DNA of 64,000 bases from Campylobacter concisus (GTDB lineage Bacteria; Campylobacterota; Campylobacteria; Campylobacterales; Campylobacteraceae). Below the pieces are notes generated by a model. It saw nothing but the letters and a program-made list of their open reading frames with translations. It was not told where the DNA came from and did no database searches. Numbering within the stretch: position 1 is the first letter of the stretch; every line of letters begins with the position of its first letter. The DNA is taken from NCBI RefSeq assembly GCF_003048875.2, contig NZ_CP049264.1, positions 1,178,001 to 1,242,000 of the forward strand, given 5' to 3'. Shown here one piece after another: positions 25,898 through 34,472 of this stretch. A program made the translations under genes and the position numbers.

Positions 25898-27625
25898 ATG
25901 TTTTTTAAATTTATTTTCTCTCTCATTTTGTTTGCAAGCTCGCTTTTTGCCGAGGTTTTAGACGTTAGTAAGGCGTTTGTTTTAAGCCCAAGTATCGATG
26001 AACAAGGCGTGGAGATCAAGTTTAAATTTGGCGAAAATATCTATCTTTACAAAGATAGCTTTGAGGTTAAGCTAGGCGAAGAGAAGATAAATTCTTTGTT
26101 AAACATGCCAAAAAGCGAAAACACCGGCGAATATGAAATTTATCCAAAAGATTTTTCACTGTTTATCCCATTAAATTTAGTAAAAGAGCATCTTAAAAAT
26201 GGTAGTGCTAGGCTAAATTTAAGCTATCAAGGCTGTGCTAAAAATGGCATCTGTTACCGCCCGCAAACTAAAATTTATGACATCTTTGAGAAATTTGGCA
26301 AATTTAGCATCATAGCCTTTGAAAAAGAGCAAAAAGATGAAACAAATCCTGAATTTACCGAGCTTTCAGAAGATCAAAGCATCGCAAATGAACTAAGCAG
26401 CAAAAACTTTTTCATCTCGCTTGCGACATTTTTTGGCTACGGCCTACTACTCTCGCTCACACCTTGCGTATTTCCGATGATACCGATCTTATCAAGCATC
26501 ATCGTCTCAAAGGGTGGCAGCCTAAATGCCAAAAAAGGTTTCTTGCTCTCGCTAGTCTATGTCGTTGCGATGAGCCTTGCCTACGCTCTTGCTGGCGTTG
26601 GGGCAAGCCTGCTTGGCTTTGGCATCGCAGGGGCTCTGCAAAACATCTACGTACTCGGCGCGTTTGCGGCCATTTTTATCATCTTAAGCTTTAGTATGTT
26701 TGGCTTTTACGACATCAAACTGCCGTCAAAATTTGAAAACTTAATCAGCAAAAAGTCACAAAACAGCTCAGGCCTCGTCGGTGTTTTCATCATGGGCTTT
26801 GCCTCAGCGCTCATCGTCTCGCCTTGCGTGGCAGCACCGCTAGCAGGCGCACTTCTATACATCGCACAAAGCGGAGACGCCATTTATGGGGGCATCATGC
26901 TCTTTGTCATGGGGCTAGGCATGGGCGCGCCGCTTCTTGTGATAGGGCTAAGCTCTGGCAAGCTCCTGCCAAGACCTGGCGGCTGGATGGATGAAGTTAA
27001 AAAACTCTTTGGCTTTTTGATGCTCATCATGGCTGTTTGGATCCTTGCACGCGTGCTTGGAGCGTTTTTTGAACTACTTGGTTACGGCGTCATAGGCGTC
27101 TTTGCAGCCATTTATCTTGGGGCGCTTGAGGCAGCAAATAGCGGCTGGACTAAATTTAAAAAAGCACTTTGTGTGCTAGTTTTTATCTACTCGCTCATGC
27201 TAATAATCGGCGCATTTTTGGGCTCAAAAGACGCGTTTTCGCCGCTTTCTGGGCTAAATTTAGCCAAAAACGAGAGCGAGCTAAATTTCAAACAAGCTAG
27301 AAATTTAAACGAGCTAAATGAGATGATAAAAAGCTCAAGCAAGCCAGTACTTGTGGATTTTTATGCCGACTGGTGCGCGAGCTGCAAAGAGATAGAGCAC
27401 ATCACTTTTAAAGATGCCGGCGTGAAAAATGCTTTGGCAAAATTTACGCTTATTCGCATCGACGTGACAAGTGGCGGGGCGCAAAATGATGAGATGTTAA
27501 GAAATTTTGGGCTCATCGATCCGCCTGCGCTTCTACTTTTTAAAGACGGCGAAGAGCAAAAATCACTTAGAACGATCGGCTTTATAAATGCTAAAAATTT
27601 CATAGCAAAGCTTGAGAAAATTTAG
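25898..27625 (+). CDS. dsbD: Thiol:disulfide interchange protein DsbD
   Basis: DsbD passes electrons from cytoplasmic thioredoxin to periplasmic thiol proteins and cytochrome c maturation. The 575-residue protein has a signal peptide, an N-terminal alpha domain with YQGCAKNGICYRP (Cys pair near residues 111 and 117), a central domain with about eight membrane helices including LTPCVFPMIPILSS and IVSPCVAAPLAGAL, each with the required Cys, and a C-terminal thioredoxin domain with the redox site WCASC near residues 492-496. CASC replaces the more common CVAC. A hairpin terminator follows. Confidence 0.95.
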   Translation: MFFKFIFSLILFASSLFAEVLDVSKAFVLSPSIDEQGVEIKFKFGENIYLYKDSFEVKLGEEKINSLLNMPKSENTGEYEIYPKDFSLFIPLNLVKEHLKNGSARLNLSYQGCAKNGICYRPQTKIYDIFEKFGKFSIIAFEKEQKDETNPEFTELSEDQSIANELSSKNFFISLATFFGYGLLLSLTPCVFPMIPILSSIIVSKGGSLNAKKGFLLSLVYVVAMSLAYALAGVGASLLGFGIAGALQNIYVLGAFAAIFIILSFSMFGFYDIKLPSKFENLISKKSQNSSGLVGVFIMGFASALIVSPCVAAPLAGALLYIAQSGDAIYGGIMLFVMGLGMGAPLLVIGLSSGKLLPRPGGWMDEVKKLFGFLMLIMAVWILARVLGAFFELLGYGVIGVFAAIYLGALEAANSGWTKFKKALCVLVFIYSLMLIIGAFLGSKDAFSPLSGLNLAKNESELNFKQARNLNELNEMIKSSSKPVLVDFYADWCASCKEIEHITFKDAGVKNALAKFTLIRIDVTSGGAQNDEMLRNFGLIDPPALLLFKDGEEQKSLRTIGFINAKNFIAKLEKI

Positions 27626-27636
27626 ATTACAAAGGC

Positions 27637-27674
27637 AAATTTGGCTGGAATTTGTAAATTTATCAGCCAAATTT
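27637..27674 (+). terminator. Hairpin after dsbD
   Basis: AAATTTGGCTG (27637-27647) pairs perfectly with CAGCCAAATTT (27664-27674) around a 16-base loop, starting 11 bp after the dsbD stop. The following TCTCT is only weakly T-rich. Confidence 0.55.
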
Positions 27675-28275
27675 CTCTAGGCTTTGTAGACCTTGCTACT
27701 AGCTAGAAATATAGCAAATAAGTAAATTTAGACTATCAAATTTATATCGTGTAGAGACGCGAGTAAAATCGCAAAGCCAAAACTTGCAATCATCTTAAAT
27801 TTATCAAATTTTAAAATATGCCAATAAATAAAAATATAAACAAATTTAGTTTAGCACCAAGGCAGCAACGCAACTAAAATTTAATCAAATTTTGCACCAA
27901 ATCGCGTGCTACAAGACCGTAATGCAAAAACAAAACTAAGTAAAGCCTACGATTATCTTAAATTTATGAAATTTTAAAACACCTCAGCAAATATAAAATT
28001 TGCTAAAACAACCTAAACCGCGAAGTCAAAAAACTTCAGTCAAGTTTGCAATTTAGAACATCTCAGCAAATAGGCAAAATTATGCAAATAAATTTAAAAT
28101 ATGAAGTTCGCAGTAAATTTAAACAATAGCACGGCTAAAAATTAATTAAAACCATGTGCAAGCGAGCAAGACCACAAAATCAAAGTCAAAAAATCAGCCA
28201 ACCATTAGCCAAATTTATAAAAACTCGGTTTTTACTCTGCCGCAGCAAAAACGCCAAAGCAGAGCAAATTTAGGC
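27675..28275. other. Non-coding spacer with degenerate repeats between dsbD and kdsB
   Basis: No credible ORF is seen in 600 bp. Related pieces recur: ATCTTAAATTTATCAAATTT near 27791, ATCTTAAATTTATGAAATTT near 27954, and versions of CAGCAAATA at about 27984 and 28063, each preceded some tens of bases earlier by a GCGA-rich segment (CGCGAGTAAAATCGC, CGCGTGCTACAAG, CCGCGAAGTC, AAGCGAGCAAG). The spacing is uneven and copies are diverged, so this may be decayed repeat DNA. Convergent gene ends may also use parts of it as terminators. Confidence 0.45.
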
Positions 28276-28986
28276 TCATTTACCAAATTTAGCTAGCGCT
28301 CTTTGGTAGTCCTCTTCGCTATCTATGCCGATACTTTGACTTTCAACCTCTAGCATCGCTATCCTTTTGCCATTTTCTAGGGCACGCAGCTGCTCGAGTT
28401 TTTCTGTGTTTTCAAGGCTTGAAGGCAAGAGACCGCAAAACTCTTTTAGGCTCTTTACGCTGTATCCGTAGATGCCAAGGTGCGCTTTATAGCTTTTACA
28501 CTCGCTTCTGTTAAATGGTATCCTAGACCTTGAAAAATAAAGCGCGTAGCCCTCAAAATCAGTCACCACTTTGACTAAATTTTTATCATCCGCAAACTCA
28601 TCGTCCATCTTTTTATAGCAAGAAAACATAAAGGCTTTTTGCCTGTTTTGCTCGCAAAATGCCCTAAATTTAGCAATATTTTCAGGCTCGATAAATGGCT
28701 CATCAGCCTGAACATTTATGATGATCTCACTCTCGCTTAGCCCCAAAATTTGCGCCGCTTCGTTTATCCTGTCAGTGCCACTTTGATGATCTTTGCTAGT
28801 TAGCACCGCTTTTATGCCGTGAGTCTTGGCGATATCAAGCACGCTTGGCTCATCCACAGCAACCGCCACATCATCCACGCCGCTTACTCTAAGAGCCGTC
28901 GCCACAAACATCGGCACGCCGTTTATCTCTTTTAAAATTTTATTACTAAACCTTGTTGAGGCAAGGCGGGCTGGGATGATTATCAT
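28276..28986 (-). CDS. kdsB: 3-deoxy-manno-octulosonate cytidylyltransferase
   Basis: KdsB activates KDO to CMP-KDO for lipopolysaccharide core synthesis. The start is the ATG overlapping the thrC stop as ATGA (28984-28986), giving 236 residues beginning MIIIPARLASTRFSNKIL, the family's nucleotide-binding signature; a longer frame reaching into thrC is not needed. Also present are TSKDHQSGTDRINEA near residue 88 and NVQADEPFI near residue 114. Length is slightly below the usual 245-255. It is last in the operon running from nadE. Confidence 0.95.
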   Translation of the reverse strand: MIIIPARLASTRFSNKILKEINGVPMFVATALRVSGVDDVAVAVDEPSVLDIAKTHGIKAVLTSKDHQSGTDRINEAAQILGLSESEIIINVQADEPFIEPENIAKFRAFCEQNRQKAFMFSCYKKMDDEFADDKNLVKVVTDFEGYALYFSRSRIPFNRSECKSYKAHLGIYGYSVKSLKEFCGLLPSSLENTEKLEQLRALENGKRIAMLEVESQSIGIDSEEDYQRALAKFGK

Positions 28987-30446
28987 CGCTCGATCCATTC
29001 TAGGACGCACTTTTTGATCTCGTCCTCTTTTATGATATTTTTATGCAAAATTTTCGCACTAAATAGCGAGTTTATCGAGTTTGGCACGCTGTCATTTAAG
29101 ATTTTAGCAGTCTTTGCGAGCGCATCTTTTTCATCTTTTGTATCTTTGATCTGGCACGCTTTGATCATGCTTGGCGTAAATTTCACCCAGTGCGCGGTCG
29201 ATGTGATGACATTTATGCGGCTAGCATCCACCATTTTAAAGCAAGTAGCCGTATGCGGATCGATCGCGTAGCCGTCCTTTGCGAGCTTTGCGATATATGC
29301 CTCGCACTCTTTATCTTCGCACCAGCTAGCCTCAAAGTCCTCTTGTAGCACTTCAAGCTCTTGCTTGCTAAGCTTATAAAATTTATTTTTGGCTAAGCTT
29401 TGCATGAGCTCATTAGTTCTAACGCTGCCAAATTTATCAAATAGCAAGCGCTCGACGTTTGAGCTTATTAAAATATCCATGGCTGGGCTTATCGTCTTAA
29501 CCAGCTTTTTGTCCCTGAGGTCGTAAACTCCGGTGGTGAAAAACTGCGTCAAGATGTTGTTTGCGTTTGAGGCGATCTTGATCTTACCGATCTTTGCGCC
29601 CATTTTTTTAGCGTAATACGCCCCAAGAGCGTTGCCGAAATTTCCACTTGGCACGATGATGTCAAAGCTCTCGTTTGCCTTAAGCGCCTTTTGTTTTAGT
29701 AAATTTGCGTAGGCGTAGGCGTGGTAGATGATCTGAAAGAGAATTCTGCCAAAATTTACCGAGTTTGCCGCGCTTAGTTTAAGGCGCTTTTTCTTAAGCT
29801 CAGATTTAAATTTATCATTTGCAAGCAGCGTTTTTAGCGCTCTTTGGGCGTCGTCAAAGTCGCCTTTTATGCCAAAAACCTTTAAATTTTCACCTTGCAT
29901 GGTCTGCATCTGAAGCTTTTGAACCTCGCTCGTGCCGCCATCTGGATAGAGGCAGACAACCTTGATATTTTCATCGTTTGCGAAGGTTTGAAGTGTCGCA
30001 GGGCCCGTGTCACCGCTAGTTGCGCACATGATAAGGTATCTTTCGCCTCTCTCTTTTGCTAGCTGGCTAAGCAGCGAGCCAAAGGGCTGAAGCGCCATAT
30101 CCTTAAATGCCCTTGTTGGGCCGTGATAGAGCTCATTTACGTATAAATTTTTATCTATTTTTTTAAAAATGACTGGGTGCTTTGGATCATCAAAGCTTGC
30201 ATATCTCTTAAGAGCCTTTTTGAAAAACGCCTCTGGCACGTCAAATTTAAATAGCGAAATTATGTGAAGTGCGAGCTTTTCGTAGCTTAGGCTTGAGAGC
30301 TCTTGCCACTTTGCTTTTGTGATCTTTGGTAGCTTCTTTGGCGCGTAAAGTCCGCCGTGAGCGGAGCTTGGGCTAAGCATGGCTGTGCTTAAATTTACAT
30401 TTTTTACCTTTTCATCTTTCACGCTTCTAGTTGGTGTTAGTCTCAT
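28983..30446 (-). CDS. thrC: Threonine synthase
   Basis: ThrC converts O-phosphohomoserine to threonine with PLP. The 487-residue protein matches the long (yeast/E. coli group) form. The PLP Lys is in YHGPTRAFKDMALQPFG near residue 120; MCATSGDTGPATLQ near 155 and VPSGNFGNALGAYYAKKMG near 262 bind the cofactor phosphate. The N-terminus MRLTPTRS is typical. It overlaps cutA by 4 bp and kdsB by 4 bp. The order nadE, lpxK, thrC, kdsB is that of C. jejuni. Confidence 0.96.
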   Translation of the reverse strand: MRLTPTRSVKDEKVKNVNLSTAMLSPSSAHGGLYAPKKLPKITKAKWQELSSLSYEKLALHIISLFKFDVPEAFFKKALKRYASFDDPKHPVIFKKIDKNLYVNELYHGPTRAFKDMALQPFGSLLSQLAKERGERYLIMCATSGDTGPATLQTFANDENIKVVCLYPDGGTSEVQKLQMQTMQGENLKVFGIKGDFDDAQRALKTLLANDKFKSELKKKRLKLSAANSVNFGRILFQIIYHAYAYANLLKQKALKANESFDIIVPSGNFGNALGAYYAKKMGAKIGKIKIASNANNILTQFFTTGVYDLRDKKLVKTISPAMDILISSNVERLLFDKFGSVRTNELMQSLAKNKFYKLSKQELEVLQEDFEASWCEDKECEAYIAKLAKDGYAIDPHTATCFKMVDASRINVITSTAHWVKFTPSMIKACQIKDTKDEKDALAKTAKILNDSVPNSINSLFSAKILHKNIIKEDEIKKCVLEWIER

Positions 30447-30757
30447 TTTTTGCCTTTTTTAGTTGATTTTTTTATCCAATTTTCATATTTTTTAAATATC
30501 TCTTTTGGCTTAAGTGCCAAAATTTCTGGGGTTTCGTAGCTGTGGTACTTTCTTATAAATTTAGCTACTTTTTTAAATTTCACGTCCGTTTTTATGAGTA
30601 AAATTTGCTCTTTTTCATCACAAAGCTTCTCTTGCCAAAGATAAATGCTCTTTGCGCTAAAGCTACTCACGCAAGCTGCAAGGCCCTTTTTTACGAGCTT
30701 TTTGCTTAGTTTTTTTGCCTCTTTTTTCTTTGCGACTGAGGTGATTAAGATTCTCAT
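30443..30757 (-). CDS. cutA: Divalent-cation tolerance protein CutA
   Basis: CutA1 is a small trimeric protein linked to copper tolerance and signalling, of uncertain biochemical role. The 104-residue sequence has the family marks: N-terminal ILITSVAKKKEAKKLSKKLV, LAACVSS near residue 27, YLWQEKLCDEKEQILLIKT near residue 40-58 and the hallmark HSYETPEILALKP near residue 71. The C-terminus is very Lys-rich. It overlaps thrC by 4 bp and follows lpxK by 50 bp. Confidence 0.92.
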   Translation of the reverse strand: MRILITSVAKKKEAKKLSKKLVKKGLAACVSSFSAKSIYLWQEKLCDEKEQILLIKTDVKFKKVAKFIRKYHSYETPEILALKPKEIFKKYENWIKKSTKKGKK

Positions 30758-30807
30758 TTTGATCTAAATTTTCCTTTTAAAAAGTGGTTCATTATAACAA
30801 AATGGGC

Positions 30808-31728
30808 TTAAATTTGCTTCGCCAAAACCTTTTTAAACTCCTCACTTAGCGTAACTTCAAGCGTGATAAGCGAAACTCTTAGCCCAAAATCCTTTACCTT
30901 TACATAGTCCTTTTGTGTCATCAAAAGTGAGGTGGCGCCGTAGGTTTGTAAAATTTCGCTTAGCTCTTCTTTTGAAAAGTCGTAGTGATCAGGGAAAAAG
31001 ACCTGTCCCACGCACTCGCTAAAAAATGCCTCAAGGCGGGCTGGGTTTGCTATGGCGGTAACTAGCACCATTTTTTCGCTTTTATTTAAAATTTCACTCT
31101 TTCTAAAGTGAGTTTGCCCCTCGCACGCTATAAAATCACCAAATTTATAAAAGCTAAATGGATATCTATAAGCCCCGCTTGGCAGGCAAAGCTTTAGCTT
31201 TGGCTCTGGGTTTGGACGCACCAAGATGTCAAATTTAGCTATATCAAATTTAGAAAATCCATCATCAAGCAAGATATACTTCGCGCCATGCTTTTTGGCG
31301 TAGTTTATGGCTATTTTTCTATCTTCGCTTACAATCACATTTGCGTTTTTAAGGCTTGTGGCATATATCATCGCCTCATCGCCACTTGCCGCTACGTCAA
31401 GTAAAATTTCGCCATCCCTAGCGACAACTTGCATGCCTTTGCTCTTTCTTTTATAGCCTCTAAGAATGATAAAAGCGCCCTCGAAATTCTTAGCGATAGC
31501 CACGCAAAGTGGGGTCTTGCCGCTTCCTCCAAGGGTTAAATTTCCAACGCTTATTATCTTTATGCCTAGATCTTTTTTTTGCGCGCTAAATTTCTTGCAA
31601 ACAACGACTAAAGCGTAGATAAAACTTAGTGGCATAAGTAAAAATGCTAGTAAAATTTGAAAGAAATTTGGGCGAAAAAAGTAGTCATTCGCCCAAGAGT
31701 GTAAAAGGATGTTAAATTTCTTAAACAC
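30808..31728 (-). CDS. lpxK: Tetraacyldisaccharide 4'-kinase
   Basis: LpxK adds the 4' phosphate in lipid A synthesis at the inner membrane. The 306-residue protein has one N-terminal membrane helix (about residues 22-44), a Walker A loop [12 protein letters not shown] at residues 62-73, RGYKRKSKG near residue 95, and [17 protein letters not shown] near residue 160. It overlaps the DegT-family gene upstream by 8 bp. Lipid A synthesis fits with kdsB in the same operon. Confidence 0.95.
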   Translation of the reverse strand: MFKKFNILLHSWANDYFFRPNFFQILLAFLLMPLSFIYALVVVCKKFSAQKKDLGIKIISVGNLTLGGSGKTPLCVAIAKNFEGAFIILRGYKRKSKGMQVVARDGEILLDVAASGDEAMIYATSLKNANVIVSEDRKIAINYAKKHGAKYILLDDGFSKFDIAKFDILVRPNPEPKLKLCLPSGAYRYPFSFYKFGDFIACEGQTHFRKSEILNKSEKMVLVTAIANPARLEAFFSECVGQVFFPDHYDFSKEELSEILQTYGATSLLMTQKDYVKVKDFGLRVSLITLEVTLSEEFKKVLAKQI

Positions 31729-32851
31729 GAGATTTAGAAATTTCTTTTACCGTGTTGCAGATATATTGCACCTCTTCGTCGCTCAAACTATGATATATAG
31801 GTAGCGACAAGACTTGTTGATATGTCTTTAGAGCATTTGGGAAGTCATTTACTTTAAGCGAATATTTATTTTTATAATAGCTTAGCAAATGTATCGGTAT
31901 GTAGTGCAGCGAAGTGTGAATTCCACGCTCCAAAAGCTCTCTAGCAAAGCTGTCGCGGTTTTTATTTATCTTGATGATGTACTGAGTGTAGATGTGCTCG
32001 CGTTTTTTGACTGGAGTTGTGATGTTGTGACACTCTTTAAGCTCTTTATCGTAAATTTCAGCGATCTTTTTTCTACGTTTTATAAGCTCGTCTGTCTTTT
32101 CAAGCTGAGCGATAGAAAACGCCGCATTTATCGAGTTTATGTCGTATTTTAAACCGATATCAACGACGTCGTAGATGTAGCTTAAACTACCAAATTTATC
32201 TATACCATTTACAAGAGCATAGTTACGAAGTAGTTTTGCTTTTTTATAGACCTCTTCGTCATTTGTCGTGAAAAATCCAACTGTTGAGATAGGATTTTGC
32301 ACACGTGAGTTTGTCTGAAAGCATGATAAAAACGAGTCTGAACCAACCTTTTTGCCATTGTATGTTAGTCCTATGCCTCGGTTTGCATCATCTAAAACGA
32401 CGATGCCATATTTTTCGCAGATAGCCTTTATCTCATCAAGCCTAGCGCTTTGTCCAGCGATGTGTGAGATAAAAGCACATTTTAGTTTTTTGTGATTTTG
32501 CTCTTTTAGCACCTTTTCAAGGGCTTCTGGGCTGATATTAAAGTCCTCTTCATCGATATCAACAAAGATAGGCTCGGCATCAAAATGTCTAACAGCCTGA
32601 GCCACGCTAGGGAAGGCATTTACTGAGCAGATGACCTTGTCACCGCGCTTTGTATCCATCGCGCTTAGTGCTAGATGGTGCGCTGCTGCGATGTTGTTTG
32701 TAGTGACAACAAATTTAGCACCAAAGTACTCTTTTAGCTTTTCTTCAAATTTAGCAACCGTATCAGTAGCATTTTCAGAATGCAAAGCCTCTTCGATAAG
32801 CTCACTCTCACGCTCAGTGATAGTTGGTTTGTAAAACGGAATTTCTCTCAT
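31721..32851 (-). CDS. DegT/DnrJ/EryC1-family protein lacking the PLP lysine
   Basis: The 376-residue protein aligns by eye with sugar aminotransferases of the DegT family: [18 protein letters not shown] at the N-terminus, [17 protein letters not shown] near residues 96-112, and the cofactor Asp in [12 protein letters not shown] near residue 154. At the site where the family has Ser-Phe then the PLP-binding Lys, this protein reads [17 protein letters not shown] (residues 171-187), with neither Lys nor the His used by the dehydratase subgroup. It may be a pseudoenzyme, a dimer partner or an enzyme with a changed mechanism. It sits between nadE and lpxK, where C. jejuni, as I recall, has none. 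Confidence 0.8.
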   Translation of the reverse strand: MREIPFYKPTITERESELIEEALHSENATDTVAKFEEKLKEYFGAKFVVTTNNIAAAHHLALSAMDTKRGDKVICSVNAFPSVAQAVRHFDAEPIFVDIDEEDFNISPEALEKVLKEQNHKKLKCAFISHIAGQSARLDEIKAICEKYGIVVLDDANRGIGLTYNGKKVGSDSFLSCFQTNSRVQNPISTVGFFTTNDEEVYKKAKLLRNYALVNGIDKFGSLSYIYDVVDIGLKYDINSINAAFSIAQLEKTDELIKRRKKIAEIYDKELKECHNITTPVKKREHIYTQYIIKINKNRDSFARELLERGIHTSLHYIPIHLLSYYKNKYSLKVNDFPNALKTYQQVLSLPIYHSLSDEEVQYICNTVKEISKSRV

Positions 32852-32861
32852 CTTTAATCCT

Positions 32862-33599
32862 TTAAATTTTCACTATCAACGGCATTTGTCGTTTAAACCT
32901 GTTTGAAACAACTCTATTTTCTATATCCAAGACCGCTTTTAATCCAAACTTTTTGATGGCTTGCTCCTTGTTATTTTCTAAATTTTGTAAAATTTCATCA
33001 ATGACAGCATAGCTGTAACCTATGTCGCCCTCGTCACTTTGCCCATCCCAAAGATCAGCCGAAGGTGCTTTTTTGATAAAATTTTCATCAACACCAAGAT
33101 GTTTTGCAAATTCAAAAATTTCACTCTTATAAAGCTCCCCGATAGGATTTATCGCGCACGCCAAATCCCCAAATATCGTGCCATAACCAAGCATAAGCTC
33201 ACTTTTGTTGCTTGTGCCGATGACCAGAGCGTTTATACTAGATGAATAATCATAAAGCAAGCTCATTCTAACTCTAGCTGCCAAATTCCCTTTTCTTAAA
33301 TTGCTTAAATTTACATCTATCGTTTCGTAAAAGGCATTTAAAATGCCCTCAATGGATAAAACCTTGTATTTTATGTTTAGTTTTTCACATAAATTTAAGG
33401 CATCGTCCATATTTTGTCTGTTTGATGATGCCGTTGGCATGATGAGTGCGTGAGTTTCATCTGGCTTTGCTCTCGCACAAAGTGTCGCAACCACAGCAGA
33501 ATCAATACCGCCACTTACACCTAATAGTAGTTTTTTACCTTTAGTTTTATCTTTTAAGCTAAAAACTAAGGTTTCTTCTATTTTTTGATACCCCTTCAT
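32862..33599 (-). CDS. nadE: NH3-dependent NAD synthetase
   Basis: NadE amidates nicotinate adenine dinucleotide to NAD, the last step of its synthesis. I choose the ATG at 33597-33599, with AAAGGG just before it, giving 245 residues starting MKGYQKIEETLV; a TTG 33 bp upstream would lengthen it without family support. The PP-loop ATPase motif LLGVSGGIDSAVV is at residues 25-37, and the GTSNKSELMLGYGTIFGD segment is near residue 140. No glutaminase domain is present, so free ammonia is the donor. Confidence 0.95.
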   Translation of the reverse strand: MKGYQKIEETLVFSLKDKTKGKKLLLGVSGGIDSAVVATLCARAKPDETHALIMPTASSNRQNMDDALNLCEKLNIKYKVLSIEGILNAFYETIDVNLSNLRKGNLAARVRMSLLYDYSSSINALVIGTSNKSELMLGYGTIFGDLACAINPIGELYKSEIFEFAKHLGVDENFIKKAPSADLWDGQSDEGDIGYSYAVIDEILQNLENNKEQAIKKFGLKAVLDIENRVVSNRFKRQMPLIVKI

Positions 33600-33719
33600 T
33601 GTCCCTTTGCCTAAAATTGCTTCCTTTTGCAAAAATTATACTAATTAAATTTAAAATTTTTCTTTAAGTTTAAGTAAAAAGATGTAAATATTTAAGAAAT
33701 GATAAATTTAAGGTAAGAA

Positions 33720-34322
33720 ATGAGAGTAATGCATAAAAGTTTTGGCGATTTTGGGACAAATTGCTACATCGTTACCAAAAATGGCTCAAGTTTGGTGATA
33801 GATCCAGGAGATGGGGCAAAAGAGTGGGTCTTGCAAAATGCACAAAATTTAAAGGCGATACTTTGCACTCATGGACATTTTGATCATATTTACGACGTGA
33901 GCGAGCTAAAAAATGAGCTAAAAATCCCAGTTTATATCAATAAATTTGATGCTTTTATGTGTGAGAGTGACATTTTTGGCTATATGAAAAACACCTTTGT
34001 GCCAGATGTTTTGGTTAAAGGCGATGAGAGCTTTGTAATGGGTGACTTTTCTTTTAAATTTCGTCACTTCCCAGGGCACACACCGGGCTGCTCGATGATA
34101 GAGATAAATGACGCGATGTTTAGTGGAGATTTTTTATTTAAAGGTAGCATCGGACGCTGGGACTTTCCATATTCGGATAAAAATGAGATGCTAAAAAGCT
34201 TAGAAAAATGTAAAAATCTAAAGGGTGACTTCGCACTTTACCCAGGACACGGCGAAAGTAGCACGCTAAAAGCCGAGCAACAAGAGCTTGATAGATGGGT
34301 GGAGATCGTTAAAAGGTCTTGA
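33720..34322 (+). CDS. Metallo-beta-lactamase-fold hydrolase (glyoxalase II-like)
   Basis: The 200-residue protein has the metal-binding motif CTHGHFDHIYD (His51, His53, Asp55, His56), a second His in FPGHTPGCSM near residue 120, an Asp in MFSGDFLFKGSIGR near residue 139 and a final His in YPGHGESS near residue 178. It is the short glyoxalase II-like form, equivalent in position to Cj0809c next to nadE. The substrate is probably a thioester but is not proven. It is divergent from nadE. Confidence 0.9.
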   Translation: MRVMHKSFGDFGTNCYIVTKNGSSLVIDPGDGAKEWVLQNAQNLKAILCTHGHFDHIYDVSELKNELKIPVYINKFDAFMCESDIFGYMKNTFVPDVLVKGDESFVMGDFSFKFRHFPGHTPGCSMIEINDAMFSGDFLFKGSIGRWDFPYSDKNEMLKSLEKCKNLKGDFALYPGHGESSTLKAEQQELDRWVEIVKRS

Positions 34323-34432
34323 TTTTTGAGTGCGGCTAAATTTTTGCATTTTAGAAATTTATACTTTTTATCTTATAAGATGATGTCGTGAGCGTGTGCT
34401 AAGAAGTGTTTAGAAGTTTAAATTTATAGATT

Positions 34433-34465
34433 AAATTTAAAAGAGCAAGGCAAGCGCCCTGCTCT
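34433..34465 (-). terminator. Terminator of the hrcA-grpE-dnaK operon
   Basis: AGAGCAAGGC (34442-34451) pairs with GCCCTGCTCT (34456-34465), one wobble pair, loop of four. On the minus strand the stem is followed by TTTTAAATTT. It begins 8 bp after the dnaK stop. Confidence 0.78.
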
Positions 34466-34472
34466 AGGAGTT

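Noticed and set aside
27675-28275. CRISPR array
   Set aside because: Repeats are degenerate and irregularly spaced, with no constant repeat-spacer length and no cas gene in the window.
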